A stretch of 60,964 nt of DNA from an uncultured Burkholderiales bacterium (GTDB lineage Bacteria > Pseudomonadota > Gammaproteobacteria > Burkholderiales > Burkholderiaceae_C): contig CAIQHG010000054.1 in assembly GCA_903871545.1 (NCBI GenBank), positions 1 to 60,964 of the forward strand, given 5' to 3'. Below the pieces are notes generated by a model. It ran no database searches. It was given only the letters and a program-made list of their open reading frames with translations, and was not told the DNA's origin. A program made the translations under genes and the position numbers. Positions 7,591 to 15,637 of the stretch are shown in pieces (position 1 is the stretch's first letter; each line of letters starts with the position of its first letter).

Positions 7591-9828
7591 ATGTCAGAGA
7601 ATTACGCGTTGATATTTGCGCTTACTTGTGGACTTATAGCCGTCTTATACGGCTTTTGGGCACGTGCATCGATTTCGTCTCTCAGTGCAGGTAATGAGCG
7701 GATGCAGGAGATTGCAGCTGCCATTCAACAAGGCGCCGCAGCTTACTTAGCCCGTCAATACCGCACTATCGCAGGGGTTGGGGTTGTGCTTGCAATATTG
7801 ATTGCCCTTTTCCTTAATCTTCAAACTGCAGTTGGCTTTGTAATTGGAGCGGTACTGTCTGGCGCGTGTGGTTTTATAGGAATGAATGTCTCAGTTAAGG
7901 CTAACGTGAGAACCGCACAAGCGGCCACTCAGGGTATTGGCCCGGCCTTAGATGTGGCCTTTAAGGGGGGCGCCATTACAGGTATGCTCGTTGTTGGCCT
8001 GGGTTTACTCGGGGTAACAGGCTTTTATTGGTATTTAACAGCAAGCGCTGAGCGTCAAAGTGGCGAGGCTTTAGCAACTTTGCTTAATCCTCTCATAGGA
8101 CTGGCATTTGGTTCCTCATTGATCTCGATTTTTGCGCGACTTGGCGGAGGTATATTCACAAAGGGCGCTGATGTAGGAGCCGACTTGGTGGGCAAAGTGG
8201 AGGCAGGCATTCCAGAGGATGATCCCCGCAACCCAGCCGTCATTGCTGACAATGTTGGGGACAATGTAGGGGACTGCGCAGGGATGGCGGCCGATTTATT
8301 TGAAACCTACGCGGTCACTCTAATTGCCACGATGGTACTGGGCGCACTAGTAATCACAAATGGTCACGGCGAGGCAGTGGTCTACCCACTGGTGCTGGGG
8401 GCTGTGTCAATTATTGCCTCCATTGTGGGGTGCTTCTTTGTGAAAGCTTCCCCTGGCATGAAAAACGTTATGCCCGCACTTTATAAAGGTCTGATCGTTG
8501 CTGGTCTTTTGAGTCTGATTGCATTTGCCCTGGTAACGTGGACAATGATGCCAGATGACTGCGTTAAGTCCTCAGGATCTCGGCTGGCTTTATTTGGCTC
8601 ATGTGTGGTGGGGCTTGTCTTAACAGCCGCTTTGGTCTGGATTACAGAGTACTACACCGGCACGCAATACGGGCCAGTCAGACACGTTGCTCAAGCATCC
8701 ACAACGGGGCACGCTACCAATATCATTGCGGGCATAGGTGTCTCTATGAAATCCACTGCGTGGCCCGTGCTTTGTGTTTGTTTGGCTATATTGGTCTCTT
8801 TCTCACTCGCTGGGCTTTACGGTGTGGCTATCGCGGCTACTGCGATGTTGAGCATGGCAGGCATCGTTATTGCGCTTGATGCCTACGGTCCAATCACTGA
8901 CAATGCAGGCGGTATTGCTGAGATGGCTAATTTACCCCCTAGCGTGCGTGAGGTCACAGATCCGCTTGATGCGGTGGGTAATACAACAAAGGCCGTAACC
9001 AAGGGGTACGCAATTGGCTCCGCGGGCTTGGCTGCGTTAGTACTTTTTGCCGACTACACTCACAAGCTCGAGAGCTTTGGGAACGCAGTTAGTTTTGATC
9101 TCTCAGATCCTTTGGTCATTGTTGGTCTCTTTATTGGTGGATTGATTCCTTATCTGTTTGGTGCCATGGCGATGGAGGCAGTTGGACGATCTGCCAGTGC
9201 AGTTGTAGAGGAAGTTCGAAGGCAATTTCGCGAAATTAAGGGCATCATGGAAGGTACTGCTAAACCAGAGTATGGGCGTGCGGTGGATATGCTAACTACT
9301 GCGGCTATCAAAGAGATGATGATTCCTTCTTTGCTGCCCGTTGTCACACCCATTTTGGTTGGACTTATCTTAGGGCCAAGAGCTCTAGGGGGGTTGCTGA
9401 TGGGAACCATTGTGACGGGCTTATTTGTGGCCATTTCAATGTGCACAGGGGGTGGGGCTTGGGATAACGCTAAAAAATATATTGAAGACGGTCATCACGG
9501 CGGCAAGGGGAGCGATGCCCATAAAGCTGCGGTGACGGGGGATACTGTTGGAGATCCTTATAAGGATACGGCTGGCCCGGCGGTCAACCCATTGATCAAA
9601 ATTATCAACATAGTTGCGCTTTTGATCGTGCCGTTGTTGCCGGGAAGTCACACCGCAGGGACCACCCACTCTAACTCTGGTGATAACCGAACTCCGTTAG
9701 TAGCAAGCGTATCGGCTGATGTCTTTAAGAATTCCCCCGCCCTCGTCGCCCAAAGCCTCTTTGCCCAGACCCCCTCCCCCCAGACCCCTCAACTTAGGGA
9801 CCCATCTAATACGGGAGCATCAAATTGA
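7591..9828 (+). CDS. hppA: Membrane H+-translocating pyrophosphatase, K+-independent type
   Basis: Integral membrane ion pump that couples pyrophosphate hydrolysis to proton export. 745 residues with about 16 hydrophobic segments. Catalytic loops are clear: [30 protein letters not shown], and [18 protein letters not shown] near the end. [10 protein letters not shown] has Lys and Thr at the two positions (usually Ala and Gly in K+-dependent pumps) that mark the K+-independent H+-pump class. AAGGAGA lies 7 bases before the ATG. About 55 residues after the last membrane helix are a Ser/Pro/Thr-rich tail that I do not recognise as family sequence. It is divergent from ppa. Confidence 0.95.
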   Translation: MSENYALIFALTCGLIAVLYGFWARASISSLSAGNERMQEIAAAIQQGAAAYLARQYRTIAGVGVVLAILIALFLNLQTAVGFVIGAVLSGACGFIGMNVSVKANVRTAQAATQGIGPALDVAFKGGAITGMLVVGLGLLGVTGFYWYLTASAERQSGEALATLLNPLIGLAFGSSLISIFARLGGGIFTKGADVGADLVGKVEAGIPEDDPRNPAVIADNVGDNVGDCAGMAADLFETYAVTLIATMVLGALVITNGHGEAVVYPLVLGAVSIIASIVGCFFVKASPGMKNVMPALYKGLIVAGLLSLIAFALVTWTMMPDDCVKSSGSRLALFGSCVVGLVLTAALVWITEYYTGTQYGPVRHVAQASTTGHATNIIAGIGVSMKSTAWPVLCVCLAILVSFSLAGLYGVAIAATAMLSMAGIVIALDAYGPITDNAGGIAEMANLPPSVREVTDPLDAVGNTTKAVTKGYAIGSAGLAALVLFADYTHKLESFGNAVSFDLSDPLVIVGLFIGGLIPYLFGAMAMEAVGRSASAVVEEVRRQFREIKGIMEGTAKPEYGRAVDMLTTAAIKEMMIPSLLPVVTPILVGLILGPRALGGLLMGTIVTGLFVAISMCTGGGAWDNAKKYIEDGHHGGKGSDAHKAAVTGDTVGDPYKDTAGPAVNPLIKIINIVALLIVPLLPGSHTAGTTHSNSGDNRTPLVASVSADVFKNSPALVAQSLFAQTPSPQTPQLRDPSNTGASN

Positions 9829-9899
9829 TGGTGAAAATTAAAAAAACAAGAGCGTAATAATTGTGAGTGTTTCAAGCATTGCGAAGTCAACCACAATAC

Positions 9900-9954
9900 A
9901 AAAAATAATGCCCCACAATCCACAGCCCTGATTTAGGAGCTGTCAATGTGGGGC
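9900..9954 (-). terminator. Terminator of the Rrf2 gene
   Basis: GCCCCACA (9910-9917) pairs with TGTGGGGC (9947-9954), with an inner ACAGC/GCTGT stem. On the minus strand the hairpin is followed by ATTATTTTTTG. It starts 8 bases after the Rrf2 stop codon and may also slow transcripts arriving from hppA. Confidence 0.8.
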
Positions 9955-9961
9955 GCGTAGG

Positions 9962-10540
9962 TTAACTGAAAGCTGGCGTACCCATAAAGGCAGACAACTG
10001 AAACACTGAGTTTGGGCTGCGAGGGATTATCCGTTGGGGTGGCTCTTTTAGTTTAAAGCGGCCCACAGGGGTCGCCGTTTGTGCGTTATCGCTCCACTGG
10101 GGAAGGAGTGTGATCAGATCAATGAGTTTTTGCTCACCTAGAAACTGCTCAATTAACTCGATGAAAGACATCTCTATTGGATTGAAATCGATTTCTGGTT
10201 GGATACCTGATAGCTCTTTTTCGGAACCCTTTTTTTCAGATTCATCCGTGGTGTTGCGCGTAATTTCTAAACGAGCGTGAGAACCAGATTTATCAAAAAT
10301 GCGGACCAAATCCAACACAGTTAATTCCTCCAATTTAGCTGCGATTTGGTAACCTCCACCCGGACCTTTGGTGGATTTGACTATTTTGTGATCCTTGAGC
10401 TGTTTAAGAATTTGCTCCAAATTGGAAACAGATAGACCTGTCGTCTCAGACAACGCTTGTGTGGTGACCATTTTGTTCTTTGACCCGCAAGCGACTAACA
10501 CGGTAACGTCTAATCCAGTAATTGCCCGCTTTGAAATCAT
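9962..10540 (-). CDS. Rrf2-family transcriptional regulator lacking the Cys cluster
   Basis: 192 residues. The N-terminal winged helix is typical of Rrf2 (ALSETTGLSVSNLEQILKQL, wing KGPGGGYQIA, then LTVLDLVRIFD). Iron-sulfur Rrf2 proteins such as IscR have three clustered cysteines after residue 90; here the only Cys is at about residue 18, so a classic Fe-S site is absent. The C-terminal 80 residues are longer than usual and unrecognised. It is divergent from a MerR-type gene with a perfect FNR box in between, close to its own start. It is followed by a strong terminator, hence monocistronic. Confidence 0.85.
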   Translation of the reverse strand: MISKRAITGLDVTVLVACGSKNKMVTTQALSETTGLSVSNLEQILKQLKDHKIVKSTKGPGGGYQIAAKLEELTVLDLVRIFDKSGSHARLEITRNTTDESEKKGSEKELSGIQPEIDFNPIEMSFIELIEQFLGEQKLIDLITLLPQWSDNAQTATPVGRFKLKEPPQRIIPRSPNSVFQLSAFMGTPAFS

Positions 10541-10581
10541 AGTAGTTCTTTGTAATGATTAATTAAACAATAAATTCTTTG

Positions 10582-10595
10582 TTGATTTTAATCAA
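10582..10595. promoter_or_regulatory. Perfect FNR/Anr box between rrf2 and merR
   Basis: TTGAT-TTTA-ATCAA is a fully symmetrical match to the FNR consensus TTGATN4ATCAA. Its centre is 48 bases upstream of the Rrf2 start and 156 upstream of the MerR start, so Rrf2 is the better candidate target. A TATAAT hexamer at 10668-10673 may serve the MerR gene. The FNR gene at 56064 could supply the regulator. Confidence 0.75.
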
Positions 10596-10744
10596 TATCC
10601 CCACTTATCTACTCATTAAATTCTACGAACAACACTAAATACGGATGAAAACTGATCTATTAGCACCTATAATCTACATTTTATCTACTCAATTTACATT
10701 TTATGACTACCATTGACCAATCTACGAAATCTTGGGAAGAAATA

Positions 10745-11809
10745 ATGTTTAAGATTGGGGCAGTTTCTGAGTTGACCTCAATACCAGTGACGACTCTTCG
10801 AGATTGGGAAATCCGCTACAAAGCTTTGGTCCCCAACAAAACCAAGGGACGACACAGAATGTATCGGCAATCCGATATAGACAGGGCCCACCTCTTTAAA
10901 CGGCTAACTTCCCTTGGACAGTCAATTAGTAGCATCGCCAACTTACAAAACACGGAGTTAGAGAGTCTCCTTGCAAGGTGTCATTGCGCTAAAGCGGATG
11001 TAGATGGGGTTTTGTCAGCACACGAACAACCCATCAATCAACAAGGAGCGGGACTTAATTTAAAAGAGACCTTCAATCTAAAAAGTGAAATGCTCTCAAT
11101 GCCGGTCGTTGTAATAGGCCTGGGTCTAGCCCGAAGACTTGAGAGCCCAAAGTTCACGAGGAACTTACAAAATTCGAAACTTAAAATGGTTCACGTTTAT
11201 ATGGATATCGCATCGGCCTTAGGGGATGCAGATACCTTAACACCCAAAAAAGAAAGAGAAGGTGGACTTATTATTGTGAGCCAAGATCAAATTCACGAAA
11301 AAAGTGTACCAGAGCTCACCTCCTTAGCGCTTAAATACAGCAAACATCAACTAATAGTCCTCTATCAATATGCGCCAACCTCTTGTGTGGAGGAACTACG
11401 GAGTAAGGGTTTAATGCTTAAACGCGAGCCCATCACGGATTCAGATTTAGCGCAGTTGCTTCAATCTTTTTTGTTCATCGAGTCACGAAATAACATTAGT
11501 AAAACCAATTATCCTGTAAGCGCTGATACGCTGTCGTTGATCTCACCCAGGAAATACTCGAGAGAAACTTTAGATCAACTATCGGCTCTGTCCACTAGCG
11601 TATTTTGCGAATGTCCTCATCACGTTTGCGAGATTTTGGGACAACTAGCAAGCTTTGAAAAGTATAGTCAAGAGTGTCTAAGCAACAGCTCCGAGGATGC
11701 GGACATGCACTCTTACTTGAGCAGTGTCTCAGGTTCAGCTAGAATTTTGTTCGAACAAGCTTTAGAAAAAATAGTTGAATATGAAGGACTGCAGCTTCCC
11801 CAAGTGTGA
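10745..11809 (+). CDS. MerR-family regulator with a long C-terminal sensor region
   Basis: An N-terminal MerR winged helix (FKIGAVSELTSIPVTTLRDW ... GRHRMYRQSDI) is followed by about 280 residues. The middle (about 115-240) has an alternating beta-alpha pattern like the cobalamin-binding fold of CarH/LitR-type MerR proteins but no DxHxxG-type cobalamin motif. The C-terminal 85 residues include CECPHHVCEILGQL and look helical; this Cys/His cluster could bind metal. I start at ATG 10745 because GGAAG lies just upstream and the MerR domain begins there; an in-frame ATG at 10703 has no ribosome site. Ligand unknown. Confidence 0.75.
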   Translation: MFKIGAVSELTSIPVTTLRDWEIRYKALVPNKTKGRHRMYRQSDIDRAHLFKRLTSLGQSISSIANLQNTELESLLARCHCAKADVDGVLSAHEQPINQQGAGLNLKETFNLKSEMLSMPVVVIGLGLARRLESPKFTRNLQNSKLKMVHVYMDIASALGDADTLTPKKEREGGLIIVSQDQIHEKSVPELTSLALKYSKHQLIVLYQYAPTSCVEELRSKGLMLKREPITDSDLAQLLQSFLFIESRNNISKTNYPVSADTLSLISPRKYSRETLDQLSALSTSVFCECPHHVCEILGQLASFEKYSQECLSNSSEDADMHSYLSSVSGSARILFEQALEKIVEYEGLQLPQV

Positions 11810-11827
11810 AGTCAAAACCATCGCATC

Positions 11828-12397
11828 GTGAAAATCATTAAACCCACCCACGTGCACGTTCTCAGTTACTTGCAAGCACTTAGACGGGGTTGGAGCGACG
11901 CCCCAAGCGAGGGCGAGCCAGACGTAGCGGGCAAAAGAATTGCAGATATAGAACAGGATCCAGATGGGTTTTTAGAGCTATTTGACGATCTGGGTGCCAA
12001 AGCTTTGCCATATCTGCTTTCCGACCAAACAGTAGCATACGCCGTTCCTAGCATCAGGAGATGGATCTGGGACAACCGGACTGATCAATACTGCGGATCG
12101 CTGTCTTTGAGATGGAAACCCGGCACAACCGAGCTTCCGGATCACATCATGGGGCATATTGGTTATACAGTTCCGCCTTGGATGCAATGCAAAGGATTCG
12201 CAAGTTTTGGCTTAAGGGCGATGATAGGGATAGCCAAAACTCAGTCCCTGCCGTTTGTTTATTTGATAACTGATTTGGATAACTACGCCTCTCAACGGGT
12301 TATTCTTAAAAATGATGGTCAACTGATAGGGCCCATCATCAAACCTGAGATCTATGGCTCTCGCCCGGCCTTAAAGTTTAAAATTGAATGCGCCTAG
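11828..12397 (+). CDS. GNAT-family N-acetyltransferase
   Basis: 189 residues. The region GHIGYTVPPWMQCKGFASFG followed by LRAMIGIAK matches the acetyl-CoA-binding motif A of GNAT proteins (normally RxxGxG/A; here the arginine is Gln and Ala follows). VYLITDLDNYASQRVILKNDG matches the later helix-strand found in predicted acetyltransferases of the COG3981 type. The start is GTG. It follows the MerR gene after 18 bases on the same strand, so the two are likely co-transcribed and the enzyme may be part of the MerR response. Substrate unknown. Confidence 0.75.
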   Translation: MKIIKPTHVHVLSYLQALRRGWSDAPSEGEPDVAGKRIADIEQDPDGFLELFDDLGAKALPYLLSDQTVAYAVPSIRRWIWDNRTDQYCGSLSLRWKPGTTELPDHIMGHIGYTVPPWMQCKGFASFGLRAMIGIAKTQSLPFVYLITDLDNYASQRVILKNDGQLIGPIIKPEIYGSRPALKFKIECA

Positions 12398-12411
12398 CAG
12401 GAAGGTTAGGT

Positions 12412-12431
12412 GTAAAGGTACGTACTTTTAC
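12412..12431. repeat. 20-bp near-perfect palindrome
   Basis: GTAAAGGTAC followed by GTACTTTTAC is a loopless inverted repeat with one mismatched pair, 14 bases after the acetyltransferase stop. It could be a protein-binding operator-like dyad or the foot of a transcript-end structure. Confidence 0.5.
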
Positions 12432-12444
12432 GAACTAATAATGA

Positions 12445-12490
12445 GGCCTCCCAGTCGCTGAGTGCTTATAAAGCAGCGAACGGGGAGGCC
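12445..12490. terminator. Strong two-part hairpin without T-run
   Basis: GGCCTCCC (12445-12452) pairs with GGGAGGCC (12483-12490), and TCGCTG (12455-12460) pairs with CAGCGA (12474-12479) inside it. It lies between the convergent acetyltransferase and HiPIP genes. No T-run follows on either strand, so it may be a processing or stability hairpin rather than an intrinsic terminator. Confidence 0.55.
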
Positions 12491-12600
12491 AGGAAGATAA
12501 ACGACAAAACTCTAGCTATAAAGGATACATCACTATCCATGTAGAGTTGGGCGCTTTTGACTTCAACTTTACGAAGGAGGTAAAAGGCTACTAAATTAGA

Positions 12601-12936
12601 TTAAGAGCTCTTTTTAGCGTAAGCGGAGCACCAACCTTTGGAGGAAACTTGTTTACCTGCAAAGAGTGGACAGCCTCCTGCTGCTGCGCCTGCTGCGCCT
12701 TGGAACAATGCGCAGCTAGCACAATTTTGTCCAGCTGCATATTTTGGGAACTTAGCTTTTTCAACTTTGGTGCCATCTGAATGGTATCCCAATGCCGTAG
12801 CTTGGGGATCCGTGTCTGAGACCATTGCTTGAGCTTGGGCGCTGGCAGCAGCTACAACTGCGGCAGTTGTCAAAGCGGACTGAAGCATAAATACACGGCG
12901 GTTCGTTTTTAAGGCGGTGGTAAGGTTCAAGTTCAT
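12601..12936 (-). CDS. High-potential iron-sulfur protein (HiPIP)
   Basis: A small periplasmic electron carrier with one high-potential [4Fe-4S] cluster, usually reduced by the bc1 complex and donating to terminal oxidases or photosynthetic centres. The four ligands are C72, C75, C89 and C103 (spacing CX2C-X13-C-X13-C), slightly more compact than classic HiPIPs. NRRVFMLQSALTTAAVVAAA is a Tat-type signal, as expected for a protein exported with its cofactor. The start at 12936 places this signal at the N-terminus; the frame is open further upstream. Given the cbb3 cluster in this window, it is a plausible alternative electron donor. Confidence 0.9.
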   Translation of the reverse strand: MNLNLTTALKTNRRVFMLQSALTTAAVVAAASAQAQAMVSDTDPQATALGYHSDGTKVEKAKFPKYAAGQNCASCALFQGAAGAAAGGCPLFAGKQVSSKGWCSAYAKKSS

Positions 12937-13091
12937 GATGTGAAAATATTTAAGGTTAAAAAACGGAATACATAACCATTTTACATTTACTGTTAATTTT
13001 TGCAAATTAACGCATTATTAGTACCTTTAATAACCTTATTTTCTCCCAAAGAGCCCGAAAAAGAAGGCCATTCCTGGCCTAATTAAAGGCC

Positions 13092-13802
13092 TTATTCGTT
13101 GGTGATATTCCAACGTGGTGCCGAGAAAGCGTCCACAATCCAACCACTAGGCTGTAAACAGTTGCTCAGCAAGTTGAAATAAAAACGGTCCGACGAAACC
13201 GAGCCCAGCATCTTGTCAAAGTATTCACGTAGGGTGGCCTGATCAATTGCGCGGTCGCAAACCATCCCCCCCCCACGAACACGACTTGATCCAAAAACCA
13301 GAGACCCGTTTTCTTCAATGGAGCGCAACCGGCCTCCTAAAAACGAAGCGGCACAGGCCCCCATGCAGGTCTGCCCCTGGGTCACAATGGTTTCAATATT
13401 AAACCTCCTGAAAAGCTCTCCAAGTGCGTACCCATCCACATACTCCCCCATTGAAGAGTTCAAATAAACAAATGGATAGAGCTTGCCTCCTTTTTTGGTT
13501 GTACACCCCTGCGCTTCAACTAAGGCGGTCTCAAATGTATGAACTGCCCGTGAATCAATTATCCCGTCAAACTCTAAATAATCAAGGTACCCACTCTCAC
13601 AATCTGCAAATTTGATACTAAATAGCTTCAGATGAAAAACGGAATTCTCTGTCTCAGTTTGCAAAGTAAGCACTGAGTTTGGATAACTCTTTTGATCTGA
13701 GCCCATTACGATGTGCTTTTGTAACAAGACTGGCGTTGCACAGGAAACTAACCCAGCAAAGACCGACGCCATCAGTAACCATGCAGCCGTTTTTTTGAAC
13801 AT
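13092..13802 (-). CDS. ClpP/crotonase-like lipoprotein (COG3904-like), Ser replaced
   Basis: About 236 aa from the ATG at 13802, which puts a lipoprotein signal first (MFKKTAAWLLMASVFAGLVSC, read as a lipobox LVSC, lipid on Cys21). The body resembles predicted periplasmic proteins with a ClpP-like fold: YLNSSMGEYVDGYALGELF, then QTCMGACAASFLGG. In the relatives I know the second motif is CxSAC with a serine; here it is CMGAC, so the putative nucleophile is glycine. This suggests a non-proteolytic role. A G9 run encodes GGG within RVRGGGMVCD. Single gene. Confidence 0.55.
   Translation of the reverse strand: MFKKTAAWLLMASVFAGLVSCATPVLLQKHIVMGSDQKSYPNSVLTLQTETENSVFHLKLFSIKFADCESGYLDYLEFDGIIDSRAVHTFETALVEAQGCTTKKGGKLYPFVYLNSSMGEYVDGYALGELFRRFNIETIVTQGQTCMGACAASFLGGRLRSIEENGSLVFGSSRVRGGGMVCDRAIDQATLREYFDKMLGSVSSDRFYFNLLSNCLQPSGWIVDAFSAPRWNITNE
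13266..13274 (-). repeat. G9 homopolymer inside the lipoprotein gene
   Basis: Nine C on the plus strand (nine G on the coding strand) encode three glycines. Such tracts can slip and shift the frame, which would switch the lipoprotein off. Confidence 0.7.
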
Positions 13803-14014
13803 TATTATCCTGAAAAAAGAAAAAAATAAAGTTTCAATAAGACTGCAATTTACCATACATTACTAAGAATTATGACAAAACGTAAAAGCAGACTGAACTC
13901 GTAAATAATTTGAATTAAATCCTTAAAATGACAGATCAATTCTTATACAAAAAAGGGCATGAAAATTAGGTCTGAAACTTAAATTTCAATAATTCTATTG
14001 CTCATACTATATCC

Positions 14015-15637
14015 ATGACAACTAGCAATGATCTTAAATATTCCTCACCCAAGCTCCTTCGGTTTTGGCGAAACGGGCAACAAATTAGCCTAGAGGGAAT
14101 AGCCCCCTCTAGAACGCTTTTGCAAATACTCCGGGAGGACTTAAACAGCAAAGGCACCAAAGAGGGGTGCGGCCAAGGGGACTGCGGGGCTTGCACGGTC
14201 GTCGTTGCGGAGCACGTTGAGGGCGAGTTACTATTTAGTGCGGTCAATAGCTGTTTGCGCTTGGCTCACTCTGTAAATGGCCTAGCAGTTTGGAGCGTTG
14301 AAGATATCAAAGGCAAAGACGGCTCTCTTCATCCCGCTCAAAGTGCCATGATGAACTTACACGCCTCGCAGTGTGGATTTTGTACCCCGGGATTCGTCAT
14401 GAGTCTTTTTGCCATGTACCAAAATTACACAGCCAAGAACATACCGATCACTACTCGCCAAGCTCAGGCCTCTTTGTCCGGCAACCTTTGTCGGTGCACG
14501 GGTTACAGACCCATCATCGATGCGGCCACTGGCATGGAAAAGTTTGAATCCTCCAAGCTGCTATCTCTTGACCCTCCAAGCATCATAAAAGCACTTAAAA
14601 ATATCAGAAGCCTTATCAATAAAGACTTTAAAGAAATCTCAAAATCGAACTCCAAAAAAGTTCTTGAATACAGCCTCCCTCAAACCCTAAGAGAGTTGCT
14701 CTCCCTAAGGTCCACCTTTCCTACTGCGCAACTCATTGCAGGAAGCACTGATGCAGGTCTTTGGATCACTAAGCAATTTAAAGAGTTCAATCATATAATT
14801 GATTTAACCCAAGTCGGCGAACTTAGACACATTGAGGAGTATCCAAATCACATAGCAATAGGGGCTGGTGTTAAGTTGATCAATGCTTTTGAGGCACTAT
14901 TAAAAGATAGACCCACTTTGACAAATTTCTTGGAGCGATTTGCAGGTTTGCCCATTCGTAACTCAGCCACATTGGCTGGCAATATCGCAACAGGCTCCCC
15001 GGTGGGCGATAGTATGCCCTTATTGATAAGCTTAGGTGCTAGTCTTGTACTCTCAAGCATGCAAAGCAATAAATTAAAGACCAGAGAAGTGCTGCTTGAA
15101 GACTTTTATACTGGATACCGGCAGACGGTTCTATCACCAAACGAAATCATTAGTTGGATCAAAGTTCCAAAGCCCCACAGCAATGAGATTTTGCGTGCCT
15201 ACAAAATCTCAAAGCGCTTTGATGACGATATATCCTCGGTTAGCCTTTGCGTGAATTTGTCTATCTCAAATGACCAAATTTCCTTTGCCAGCATTGGTGT
15301 AGGAGGAGTTGCACAAACCCCAGTAAAGGCTTTTGAAACTGAGCACTTCTTGAAGGGAAAGCCTTTTAATCAAGATTCCCTCGCAAAAGCTGGAAAAACA
15401 TTACAAAAAGAATTTACCCCTTTGTCGGATATGAGGGCAAGCGCAGGATACAGGAAACAGGTGCTTGAGAATTTATTACATCGTTTTGCAATTGAAACGC
15501 TTCACATTGCTCAGCCCAAGTCAGATGAGCAAGCCGGTGAGGAGATTTTTTGGGCGGATTTATCAAACAATGAGGCCAACAACATTCGTTTTCTCAAAAT
15601 TGGAGGCGAGTCTTTATCAAGGCAGAGCAAATCATGA
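14015..15637 (+). CDS. xdhA: Xanthine dehydrogenase, small (Fe-S/FAD) subunit
   Basis: Carries the two [2Fe-2S] clusters and FAD that pass electrons from purine oxidation to NAD+. The plant-type ferredoxin cluster is bound by C52, C57, C60 and C80. The second cluster is bound by C120, C123, C159 and C161 (CGFCTPG and CRCTGYRPI). An FAD-binding domain follows (about 215-400; IAGSTDAGLWITKQ, and the NSATLAGNIATGSPVGDSMP segment) and then the CO-dehydrogenase flavoprotein C-terminal domain. 540 aa is longer than the usual roughly 490. It overlaps xdhB by ATGA. No xdhC maturation factor lies downstream. Confidence 0.92.
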   Translation: MTTSNDLKYSSPKLLRFWRNGQQISLEGIAPSRTLLQILREDLNSKGTKEGCGQGDCGACTVVVAEHVEGELLFSAVNSCLRLAHSVNGLAVWSVEDIKGKDGSLHPAQSAMMNLHASQCGFCTPGFVMSLFAMYQNYTAKNIPITTRQAQASLSGNLCRCTGYRPIIDAATGMEKFESSKLLSLDPPSIIKALKNIRSLINKDFKEISKSNSKKVLEYSLPQTLRELLSLRSTFPTAQLIAGSTDAGLWITKQFKEFNHIIDLTQVGELRHIEEYPNHIAIGAGVKLINAFEALLKDRPTLTNFLERFAGLPIRNSATLAGNIATGSPVGDSMPLLISLGASLVLSSMQSNKLKTREVLLEDFYTGYRQTVLSPNEIISWIKVPKPHSNEILRAYKISKRFDDDISSVSLCVNLSISNDQISFASIGVGGVAQTPVKAFETEHFLKGKPFNQDSLAKAGKTLQKEFTPLSDMRASAGYRKQVLENLLHRFAIETLHIAQPKSDEQAGEEIFWADLSNNEANNIRFLKIGGESLSRQSKS

